From Paramacrobiotus richtersi (taxonomy: Eukaryota; Tardigrada; Eutardigrada; Parachela; Macrobiotidae), in the NCBI GenBank assembly GCA_034698045.1, contig JAQGAU010000013.1, forward strand, positions 1-64,000: a DNA stretch of 64,000 nucleotides, written 5' to 3'. Made by a program: the position numbers and the translations under genes. Below the pieces are notes generated by a model. It was not told where the DNA came from. It ran no database searches and saw only the letters and a list, made by a program, of their open reading frames with translations. Positions 54,331 to 64,000 of the stretch are shown here, one piece after another; position 1 is the first letter of the stretch, and every line of letters starts with the position of its first letter.

Positions 54331-54415
54331 CAGACTGGGTTGTCGCCGTTCTCTAGCGGCGTGCGTGACTACGCCACTGCCTTAGGTATGTAATGGCATA
54401 GTCACATGTGTGTAC

Positions 54416-54560
54416 TTCGACTGAGTCCCTTCAATAAATCACTTTTTTTACGGAACTCGTAATATATCACCCTTCCCCCTAATGCAAAAGTATTCAGGGG
54501 GAAGGGTGATATATTACGAGTTCCGTAAAAAAAGTGATTTATTGAAGGGACTCAGTCGAA
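54416..54560. repeat. Perfect 64-bp inverted repeat with a 17-nt loop
   Basis: Left arm 54416-54479 and right arm 54497-54560 are exact reverse complements (outer edges TTCGACTGAGTCCCTTCAAT and its complement). No mismatch is seen, so the event is recent, under gene conversion, or an assembly artefact. Confidence 0.95.
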
Positions 54561-55236
54561 CCTAGATCAAAACCGAAATAAAATGTACAACCACGTCAAG
54601 GTATGTCATCTTAACAGTAAGTACGCCGACATTGTTTCTAGTTAATATTAAATTAATGCGCTCTGGTCACGTCTCCGCGCTACCGCTTTATTCGACTAAA
54701 TAATATCGGCAAAAAAACGTTGTGCCGGGTTCAGTGAGTCCGTTTAGTACCTCTAGCTATCACAGAGCTCTCTAAGTAGACAAACCAAGGTGTAACCGCC
54801 CGCTGTGATAGTCTCTGAAAGTAAACGGCGTTTTATAAGGAAAAGCCGCATGAAAAACATGCGCTGCTACCGAGACCAAAAGCATCACTTTAATACTTGG
54901 AATACTGAATATCCGCTGCCAGGTATTTTCCTAAATTTTCACTGGTCGTTCTTGGTTAAAAATGCAAACTGTTGAATGATTAGACTCGGGAACGATGTCG
55001 ACGTGCCTAGAGATGTGTTGGTACTGATCTGTATGTACTTCACTTCCACATTCGCACAAAATATGATTGCTTTGATATACTTGCACTGCATGTTGCACAC
55101 GGGCACGGACATTGACTTCCTACCTAGACGCTATGATTTAGCGATTAAATTCTGTTTGTGACAGCAGAAAATATAAACTAATACAAACATGTGACAACAG
55201 CAGACCTGAACACAGGAAAATTATCGCAAGCAATCT
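54561..55236. other. Intergenic region, no gene
   Basis: Only the last ~110 bases are recognisable, as the 5' flank of the plus-strand tRNA-Thr cassette. The rest holds nothing I can support. Confidence 0.45.
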
Positions 55237-55309
55237 GCCGCCATGGCTTAGTTGGTAAAGCGTCTGCCTAGTAAGCAGAAGATCATGGGTTCGAATCCCA
55301 TTGGTGGCT
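55237..55309 (+). tRNA. tRNA-Thr (anticodon AGT)
   Basis: A complete cloverleaf identical to the tRNA at 42030-42102 but on the plus strand: acceptor GCCGCCA/TGGTGGC, anticodon loop CTAGTAA, T arm ATGGG-TTCGAAT-CCCAT. It is followed by a T-rich run (CTTTTT, then CTTTTTT) that can serve as a Pol III terminator. Confidence 0.95.
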
Positions 55310-56801
55310 TTTTGCGGTCCGTCTTTTTTAGATTCGATTATTCTGTCCGTTTGTGGGTATCACGTCTTAGTCATTTGTCAGATACAGACAAGAATTACAG
55401 CATATAAAATATTATTTGAATTATTTTTAAAGGTAGATATTGAGGAGATAGACAGTTTCGAAAAGTGTGGTACTTCTGCAAGACATCCGCCGAATTCATC
55501 CAGGGCCAACAAAGATGATCCAGCAAATGCCGACAGCTGACTTCTTAATTTGTTTCCAGTCACCTTAATTGCATGTAGTTCTTTCGCGTCTAGATGATTT
55601 TCGTCGTATTGTAACAAAACAAACACAGTGAATCATCATCACTGAAAGTGCCCTTACCACAAAGCGCGTTACCCTTTTGCAACAAAATGCACAAATGATG
55701 GATGCCGCTAACCAAATCGCACTGGTTCCAGAACCGGTTCGTTCGATTCTCTGTGGCTCCCTTAATTTGGAGCCACGTAACCGAATAACTGGAGTAAACA
55801 AGCATTACTCATCATCATTAAAATTTAAAAGTACCACGAAAACAAAGAGCATTTCCCTTCTGTAACAAAATCAGAGAGAACCGAAATAACCAGTTCTCAA
55901 ATATGGAACCATACCGGAAAGACCGGGAAGAACCGAGAACCGATCGTATTTTATAACACGCATGCTACACTGTAGGAACCATGCGTTAACGTTTCACGAG
56001 ATCAGTTCTTATTAATTGAGATAAAACTCTGTGATGAACAAACCCGGAAATTGTTTACCATACATCATATTATTATATATGTCCTGTTTTTATGACTTTT
56101 GTTTTGGTGACCTTATTTCGTTTTATTTAGTTTGAAATAAGGGTTTTTGCGGTCCTCTCCGGTTCTCTCGAGAATCTAACCATGGGAACCGGTAACTGTT
56201 TGGAACCGCTAAAGAAAGAGGTTTGCCAATATGAACCGAACTGGAAACAGAAAGAGAAGAAGCATGTTCGACGGTTTTCTCAAATAGTGTTCAGTCTATA
56301 GATGCCACCGGCTCTCTAAATGATTCGATCCGATGCTGGTTCCAGTTCGGCTCCGAATGGCAACCGACATTGGTACGCGTTGTTAAAACATTGATACATT
56401 AATGACACTGCTATGCGGCATCCAAATGTACCGATGCCAATTTTACATATCATTGCAATATGCAGAAGTTTGTTGCAAATAGCTAGTCCCGAGGCAGTTA
56501 AGTTGCCACGACAGCTGAAAAAATGTCGACTTCCCTTGCCAGTTGCCCGTACGTACCGCAGTTTGAACTTTGAATCCATATCGAACTTATAAGCAATCAA
56601 CATTGGAAGCCGTTGCGCTAAAATCATTCTGCGTCTGTTAACCGGTGTCATTCGACATTCGTTGAGGCCCCGAAGGTCATTTGCATTTTATACATTGGTA
56701 TATAATGCCATTTCGTTCAAATTACAGTATGTTTCAATTCTGTGGACAGTTAAGTTGGACGAAGAGTTTTCTCGGCACCCAATATTCCGCTGACCTTAAC
56801 A
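55310..56801. other. Intergenic region with a dispersed repeat
   Basis: The first ~85 bases are tRNA cassette flank. Positions 56331-56545 match 57790-58160 (see the repeat entry). No gene is recognised. Confidence 0.5.
56331..56545. repeat. Dispersed repeat, copy in the sulfotransferase 2 upstream region
   Basis: Shares ordered blocks with 57790-58160: CCGACATTG.TA, AACATTG.TACA, ATTAAT, GC.GCAT..AA..., CTAGTCCCG.GGCAG, CACGACAGCTGAAAAA. The other copy, inside intron 3 of sulfotransferase 2, has about 130 extra bases. No coding potential is evident. Confidence 0.6.
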
Positions 56802-59065
56802 ATGTCGCGAACAGCCGTCGAATATCCATCGACACCGCTGACAGAAGCATTTGCCTTACCACCGCTCTCTGCTTATACATACAAGTTCAACGATGATGGC
56901 TACCTGTAAGTGACCTCAAACACTAATTTTATCTGTTCTGTGTAGATTTTTATTGTTTGAGAATAGTTTCGCCCACAACCCGTTGCTGATACCGTACAAT
57001 TTTGTTTTTCAGTTTGGATTATCACGGAACAAAGGTCTTCTATCCAATGTACGAGAGCTTACCGTTGGTGGAAAAGTTTCGGGCGAATTCCAAGGATATC
57101 TGCATAGTCACCTTTCCCAAGGCGGGTAAGTGTTCCGCAACATGTTCTGCTCTGGGTACATGGTGTATTACATTCTGTTTTCTTGCAAAGGTACGAAATT
57201 CATGTCGGCCGTGATCTGGATGATCACTCACGATGCCGATCCCGCCTCTCTCCTGCAAGACGGCACACTAGAGCAAAAGCTTCCCTACTTGGAATTCTAT
57301 CTTCCTTCCATGCCGGTCGAAGTGATGCCGGCTTACACGCTAAACCGGCAGAAACCGCCGCGCATCTTCCTGACCCACCTCGGCTACGATGCCCTGCCGC
57401 AGAGCATAAAAGACAATGCAAAGGTAAGGAAACAATAGAGCCACAGTAGTCTAATCCCATGAAGGTTTTTTTCAAATTACCGTGCAAACACAGCGTGTGG
57501 TCATTAAAATTAGAAAATCTTGGATAAAATTGAACATTCCGACCATTTGGGTGAACAGAATTTTTTAGAATCTTTTATTATATGAATAATTTTAAAGAAA
57601 AGTGTATAGTCAGTAAACGTTAAGAACGTGTTAAAGTTAACAAGTTAAGTACTTGACTAGACATAAAACTGTAACAAAACAGCGTGATTTTCGACACGTT
57701 GCGCACAAGTCACCAGCTTCTAACCTGCATGTCATTTAAAAGTGAACAAAGTTCGTAAAATAATGTCGAATCCTGCCGTAGCTATTACCGCAGGTCTTGT
57801 CCGGTACCCGACATTGCTACGTTGCATTGAACATTGGTACACTGGTATTATTAATACATGAACATTGACACGCGGCATTAGAATGCAGTGGTGCCAGGTT
57901 CACTAAGAATATAGCGGTATAATTTGCCTTAAAGAAATGTGGTACTGTTGCCGGCATACATCTTGATTTGACCGTTTGCGTAAATAAAGCATAGACGATC
58001 TTCGTAGACAAACGTCTGGCAAGCACATAACTGCTTGCTGCTTTCGATGAATTAAAATATGCAGACGAACAACAGCATAAGTAAGGTGTCTCGCTTAAAA
58101 GTTGCAACTAGCAAGTCCCGCGGCAGCAACCACGACAGCTGAAAAATCTAGGTTTCCTTTGTTTGTTCGTTAACCTTGTATCGGGCTTGTACTGATCGGA
58201 ACAATTAGCATCAGAACCTGTTATGCTTAAATCGTTATGTGTGTCACAGGAAGTACTATTTGTTAAATGACTCCTTGTGACTGACAAATGAATGTTTTGA
58301 TTTTCAGTTGGTTTATGTTGCTCGGAACCCGAAGGATGTGATTGTGTCAACCAACTACTTTTTCCGATCCGTCCCGTTTATGGGATGTACGAGCACCATG
58401 GCCGAGACCGCCGCGTCGTTTACCAATAACAACTGCGCATACGGTCCGTTCTACAATCACGTTGCCGGCTGCTACAAGCATCTAGCCAATCGGAGCAATT
58501 TGTTCTTTACAACATATGAAGAAATGGTGAAGGTATGCGGTTCATTTAGCTATTGTAGTGCTCGGTTCATTTATGTGTAAATTATGCGCAGAGTCTGCTT
58601 AGATGATCGAAGTTGTGATCTCTTTGAAGAAGCCTATGTCATTTTTAACAGGACTTACGAACGGTCGTTGTCCAACTCGCCAGCTTCTTGGAGAAAGATC
58701 TGGATAACAATCAGATTGATAACATTGTGCGGTACTGTTCATTTCACGAGATGAAGCAGAATGACCTCACCAATCAATCCAGACTGGACAAAGTCGGGCT
58801 GAGGGATTTCAGTGTCTCGGAATTCTTAAGAAAAGGTTGGGAATTTTGTTTATATGTAATTTGTAATAACTTAAAACAAATAGCATTTGTTACATGGCTA
58901 TGTTTCTCGCTGAATTTGAACTTAGAAATTTACGTTGCAGGACAAATTGGAGACTGGAAGAGCCATTTATCCCCAGAAATCAATCGTGAAGTCAACAAAT
59001 GGATGGAACGGGAAGAATCGCGTGTTGCTGGGGATCTAAATGGATTCCGGTTTCAGTTTGAATAA
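56802..59065 (+). CDS. Cytosolic sulfotransferase (SULT family), copy 2
   Basis: Six exons with the same phases as copy 1: 56802-56905, 57013-57125, 57191-57423, 58308-58532, 58652-58835, 58941-59065 (327 aa). PAPS-binding motifs are TFPKAGTKFM, YVARNPKDVIVS and RKGQIGDWK; the catalytic His lies in LTHLGYD. Exon lengths differ from copy 1 only in exon 1 (one codon), so the pair arose by tandem duplication and both seem under constraint. Intron 3 is expanded to 884 nt by a dispersed repeat. Reaction expected: sulfonate transfer from PAPS to an unknown small molecule in the cytosol. Confidence 0.93.
57790..58160. repeat. Dispersed repeat inside intron 3 of sulfotransferase 2
   Basis: Counterpart of 56331-56545, with an internal insertion. 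It explains most of the extra length of this intron relative to copy 1. Confidence 0.6.
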
Positions 59066-60954
59066 TGAGTTATGCCGCTGTCAAAGGTTTATCGGTTTTC
59101 GTAAATTTAATACTTTTTGTAAGATAGTGGTTTAAAGTACCGCAACAGCTTGTTCTAAAGTGGTAAAGTATCATTCTTTGTTCATGCAGCAAAGTTATGT
59201 TACCTGCGGTTTGAACCGACGAAAACAAGTTCTGCCAACAGCAAACCTGTCTGATTTGTTAGTAAACATCAGTAAAGTTTTGTCAGTTTATTTATGTCTG
59301 CCGTTTGCAACACACAAGTACAGCTGTAAACAAATACTGCAAGCAAAAAAAGTTTTTTCGTATGTTGCAGCAGGTTGATCACCATATTCTACCAAACTGA
59401 TTACGATAAGTCACTGATTTAACCAAACTCGTGGTACCAGACCAACATGAACCTGCTCAGAACTGTATACTGAAAACATTTTCAAAGAAACATCAATGCA
59501 GCGCAATGAAATATACTTAAGACAGAGCCGAGTATCCTGTGGTGACCCGGTCACATTAAGCCAGGAATTGTGACCGGTGGTCTGCACGATGACCACAGCG
59601 ACAGCCTACCCTGATATCCATAGAAAAACTTTGTATGTCCAGCTTTGATTTAGCCGAATAACTAAGTCTCACTCAGAATTTGTTACAAAAACTCAAAGCA
59701 GAACTGCTGTTTTGGACCTCTAGTCCACCTTTCGCGACTGCTAACCAGCGCTTGTCTTATATATTACTGCTTACTTACTACTTAATGTTAGCCGTAGCTG
59801 ACCTACGCGGTTCTCAAAATTAAAAAAAGCTTTTTCTAATTGGATTTTTCTGTTGAGAAATCTAAACTTGCACTCGAAAATTAATTCCTCTATCTTCTGG
59901 TACCGGATGCCGATGGATTATGATAAACGCAACCGGATACTGCTATCAAGCCGATTGTAGCCGATCAAATTACTGAAACCACATCACGATCGCCGACTAA
60001 ATGTAATTGTACAAGAAAAGCATTTTTTCCTCTAATACTTTATGCACAAGTATTTCACCAGCCTCCTCTATAACCTTATCTATTAACCAGTTCATACAAA
60101 ACGATGCATTCAACATCATTAACGCTAGTGTAATAGAAGCGGCATTATGCTGGGTTTCGTAATCTCAAACATTTGACTAAAGAATTTGAAGAAATTCGAT
60201 CGGGTTGCGTATTAAAGTTGTCCTCTGTCCTGCTTGCGGCACTCACGTTTTAACATTTCTCTCGCATAGCTTCTTTTCTGATTTTGCAACTGTGTAGTGC
60301 TTCAGCATCGGTGTATTGTGTGTTATTCAGCCAAGCTTAACCTCACGTTCTGCCAAGGTTATCGGTAGCGGCAAACGGGCAACCTGCTATAAATGAGTTC
60401 GATTCGTAAATCGTAATGCTTACTGCTGTACTGCACGATCTTCTGAAAATTCGATGTACCGTAAACGAGTATTAGTAGGCGTTTTTATTATGGGTTTTTA
60501 AACTACTTGACAGCGTTGCATAATAACTGGGTAGTGTTGCGCTAACGGGTAAAATGCCTGCAATCTGCTTTTGGTGTACCATATCATATTTTTTTGTTTC
60601 ATGTGTTTGAGTTTGTATCCATTTCATTTTTTCCGATTGGTTTCTGGGTTACTTGTACGGTAAGAGTACTCTTCTACAATGTTCGAGGAAACTCAAGAGA
60701 ACGATGCATTTAGGTCTTCGTGAGTCGCTGAAGTGGCGGACATGGAAAACCTGAGTTACGTTACTCGCCCTTGAATATCGAGAGACCACCTGGTTGGAAA
60801 CGAACTGACAGGAATTCCGTTGATGATGCACCAGCTGAAACCGGCTTGGGTACACTACCATTGTACTATTCTGTAATCTAACATGAACACCGGAGCATAA
60901 TCCAATCGACAGATATTGCAGGGGTGCGTAGGAAATGTAAACATCGAAGTTTTA
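59066..60954. other. Intergenic region, nothing recognised
   Basis: 1.9 kb between the sulfotransferase and the 3' end of the kinase-kelch gene on the opposite strand. No gene, RNA or repeat is supported. Confidence 0.45.
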
Positions 60955-63900
60955 CTAGTAGACTACAGGGTTTACATAGGAGCATATCCATCGACGCTTA
61001 AGGTGTCTGGAGTCTAAACTAAACAGGCTAACGTTACACCATCTATTTTCCTTCACGTCGTATGCTTCCATTGTCTGCAAGAGTCCTGTTTGGCCGGGAG
61101 CTTGGCCCCCATATACATAGATTTGATTACTGAAAGCGAAGGCGCAATGCCGCGTTCTGGGTTGCAGGAGCCGACCTATTGCTGTCCAGGAACGAGTGGA
61201 TACGTTGAGGCGCAGACAAGAATTTGTTGCACCTCTCACTGTTTCTCCTCCCAGTATGTAAATGTCTTCATCCAGGATAATCAGCGCAAACTTATCCCGA
61301 CCTTCTGGCAAGCTGGGGAGTTCCTCCCATTTTTCTTGGATAGTATCAAAACAAGCAATCTTCTGCGGTGTCCCAGACTGAAATCTTTCCATATAAACCA
61401 GTTTTCCATTGAACTGTGCTCCATATGAGACGTCTTTTAGTCTAACAAACGTAAGAACATTATTATGGTAGTGTTATGCGCGCAACCGTAATCATTTCAG
61501 ACATATTATCATTATTTACTCAAGCAGCCTCACAGGTCACAGGTGTCAGTATAAATCTGTAGTACATACCGTATCGGGACAGCAGATTTTGTTGTCGAAA
61601 TTATGTTGTCCCCAGATACACTCATTACTACAAATTCGCCCAGCGGATTGTCCGCCACCCAGTAATACATTTTGTCTTCCAGAAACATGGGACAAGCAAT
61701 TTGATCCCATACGCCAAAAACAAAAACGGCTCGCCATGTTCCTTTTGCTGGGTCCAGTGCCACGAATCTCAGCTGAGACTTATTCGACTTTTCATCGAGG
61801 TCCGTACACACGATCTCGTGCTGATTGCCTAAAACTCCAATAGGGATACGAATATTCCATTGAAACCTGGCAGGTACGAGAACAGGTCGAATTGCATTAG
61901 TTGATGGATCAAATGATTGTGCCGTCCAATGTCGGTCGGTAGAGGATAGTCCAGATGCTGCATGGATGAAAACAAATCTTTTTTTTGGAGTATAACTCTC
62001 CTTTTGCTTGTCGAGTAATTGCTTCCCAAGCATTTCAGCAGAAAGCCTTGTAGAACTAAGTTCCTCCAGACAGCCTCGAATACACGGTGACAAGCTCTGC
62101 GGAATACCTTCGGGGACGAAGGGGACATAACCGTCAATAATCATTGTTGCAAAACGGGTGTCTGGAATTTTATCCCCGGCATCGATAACTTCCGTTTCTT
62201 TTACGAGCTGTTTTCCGTAACTGCCGGTAACGCAACCTGCCAGCTCAAGTATGATGCAGCCCACGCTCCAAACATCCGTTTTACGTCCAGGTGGCTCTGA
62301 CGGAAGACAAGCGAATTTCCTTAGCATTTCAGGACTCATGTAACGCACTGTACCGCGCAGATGTGAGATATCGCCGGATGAGGTTACACTTCGCTGCATT
62401 GGAACAAGATCGTCAAGATCGCCAATTGAAGGTCTTGTCTGACCGGTTTCTGTATAGTGTAACAGCACATTTCCTGGTTTTAAATCTCCGTGAATAATGT
62501 TATTCTGGTGAAGGAATTTTACTCCGTCTATAATTGCGACTGCGAAACGAGTTGCTTCGTCTTCATCGAACAGCAATTTATCGTTTCTTATTTTCTTGAT
62601 AAAGGAGCCTAGGTCGCCGCCTAGAACGATAAAAAGTCAAAGTCAGTTTTAAGAATCCGAGTTCTGAAATTCGCAAGCCGCCCCTCCGTGGCTGGCGGTT
62701 GGTCGACGCGCCTGCAGAGCCCTCCCCATGCTCTTATGATAAAAGTAACACCTTTAAGGGAAAACCTATCTCGACGCGATATGGAAGTAGCACTGTTTTG
62801 AAAAAAATCACCATATAGGAAGAAGGTTTGACCTAGCAGAATCCGTTTAGTTCAGGTTTGTATTTGGTTTCGTTTTTTCAATATCAGAAATTGAACAACA
62901 GCTACCGTCGGCTACTTTTTGCAAAACTATGGGAGAATCGGCTGACCATGAAAGCCGGCCTGAAACAATGACGGGCTATTCTCCCTCAACAGTCTCAAGC
63001 AGTCGCACCTGTTCCCTTTCTCTGAGCGCAGTGTGTTGGCAGACCACACTGATCAGAGAAGCGCAGTAACTGTCCTCAACTAGCCTGCATTCACCCACAT
63101 ATCCTGAAAAAACGACAAACACCACTTCGTGCAAGCTTTGCACGCGATCCGATAGTCGGATTGGGCCGGTTAATCTGTTAAAAAAACGGAGAAACCCATG
63201 GAAGGCTTATTTGCGCACGCTTTTGCGAAAATTCTGTCTATAAAGAAAATTAAAAGAAAAATATGTTTTTAAAAACGGTTTTTTTACGATAACTCAGTTT
63301 AAAATTTTTTTATCCAAAAAAGCCTGCGCAAGGTGCAAGACAATGTAGTTCTGCATAACATGACGTTTCCACATTGCAAATATCATTCTCGCAGTTTCGC
63401 CAAAACGTGACCAAACTTCTAACTTTAAAAATTCATTTTTAAATGAGCAGTCCGATGTTATTAATTGAAAAAATGTTTCTGGCCTTGAACAATCATCTGT
63501 ACGTAAGACCAGGAATAAATCAAACACCATATCACGTCCAGAACCGCACAAATCGCAGGTTTGTAGAACAACTCTGTCGGGATCGGGTTTACCTTAACTG
63601 AAATATGATCTAGTGGTGATTTATGCAAAATCAGCACAGAAGTTGGACAATGTGGGCTGATGTGAGGCTGTAATTAGAGCAAATGATTCAACTTACCGGC
63701 ATAATAATCCATCATCAGTTCTATTTGCGCTCCTCCACTTGTTTTCGTGATTGATACCGTATGATACGTGGCAAGATTGTCATGCTTTAAGACAATCAGT
63801 TTTTGAAGTCGATTTCGCAGCTTCGTCCACTTTTCGTCTGCATCCTCACCAAACAGCTCAAGTGTATTGTTCAGATGAACTACCTTAACTGCAACGGCTG

Positions 63901-64000
63901 TACCTCGGCGGAAAACGAAATTGTTGATTTTTCCTTTGTAGACGATACCAAATGTACCTCTAGCAATATAGTCATTCTTGTCATAAGTATAGGAATCGTT
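60955..64000 (-). CDS. Protein kinase fused to kelch-like repeats (5' end outside the window)
   Basis: Three exons are visible on the minus strand: 64000-63697 (open at the window edge), 62620-61570, 61441-60955. Exon 1 has the Gly loop ARGTFGIVYKG and the lysine motif AVAVKVVHL. Exon 2 has HGDLKPGNVLL (HRD with Arg to Gly), IGDLDDL where DFG is expected (D-L-D), and GTVRYMSPE, then VWSVGCIILELAG. After the kinase come kelch-type strands: KLVYMERF, EDIYILGGE, NQIYVYGG with following W-containing strands. The kinase looks STE/MAP3K-like. The catalytic Asp, metal Asp and lysine are all present, so activity is possible despite altered HRD and DFG. Kelch propellers usually bind proteins, so the fusion may tether the kinase to a partner. 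Substrates are unknown. Intron 1 is long (1076 nt) and shows nothing else. Confidence 0.88.

Overview
The window is animal nuclear DNA. Genes are split into many short exons with GT..AG introns of about 50-100 nt, and there are no operons or ribosome binding sites. The gene content (paired receptor guanylyl cyclases, tandem cytosolic sulfotransferases, an LRAT/H-rev107 acyltransferase, a kinase-kelch fusion, a divergent 7TM receptor) suggests a small-genome ecdysozoan. I think a tardigrade is likeliest, but nothing here proves the taxon. Exon coordinates were joined by hand from splice signals, reading phase and comparison between paralogues within the window.

Layout. 1-205: probable LINE 3' tail. 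1151-2196 (-): pieces of a secreted Cys-rich protein. 3050-6750 (+): ten-exon gene with two trypsin-like domains, both lacking the catalytic Ser. 7901-14551 (+) and 32410-38870 (+): two paralogous receptor guanylyl cyclases, 21 exons each. 14677-30544: a block between the cyclases that I interpret as one ~15.9 kb DNA transposon. 39829-40981 (+): LRAT-domain acyltransferase. 42030-42102 (-): tRNA-Thr. 43011-44709 (+) and 56802-59065 (+): two six-exon sulfotransferases, with a dead sulfotransferase exon and duplicated 3' flanks at 47374-49245. 49512-50498 (+): single-exon 7TM receptor. 53227-53613 (+): small secreted Ser/Gly/Gln-rich protein. 54123-55309: two more tRNA-Thr cassettes and a perfect 64-bp inverted repeat. 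60955-64000 (-): kinase-kelch protein that runs off the window edge.

The most interesting item is 14677-30544. It is bounded by a 9-bp direct repeat (CAATCAAGT) and a 14-bp inverted repeat (TATGGCACGTTTCG). Inside each end, in opposite orientation, lies an array of 10-bp units. Between the ends are a complete-looking seven-exon gene resembling the KDZ (Kyakuja-Dileera-Zisupton) transposase group, a three-exon JmjN+JmjC gene, a short zinc-finger ORF, a single-exon membrane protein and a foldback duplication. The combination resembles the reported association of fungal KDZ elements with another class of 2-oxoglutarate dioxygenase (TET/JBP), but here in an animal and with a JmjC protein. The insertion lies only 126 bp past the stop codon of the first cyclase, so it separates two tandem paralogues.

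Other notable points: a 4-nt microexon conserved in both cyclases, a Gly-to-Gln/Glu change in the cyclase metal loop, duplicated tRNA-Thr cassettes, and adjacent small hairpins at 46405-46658.
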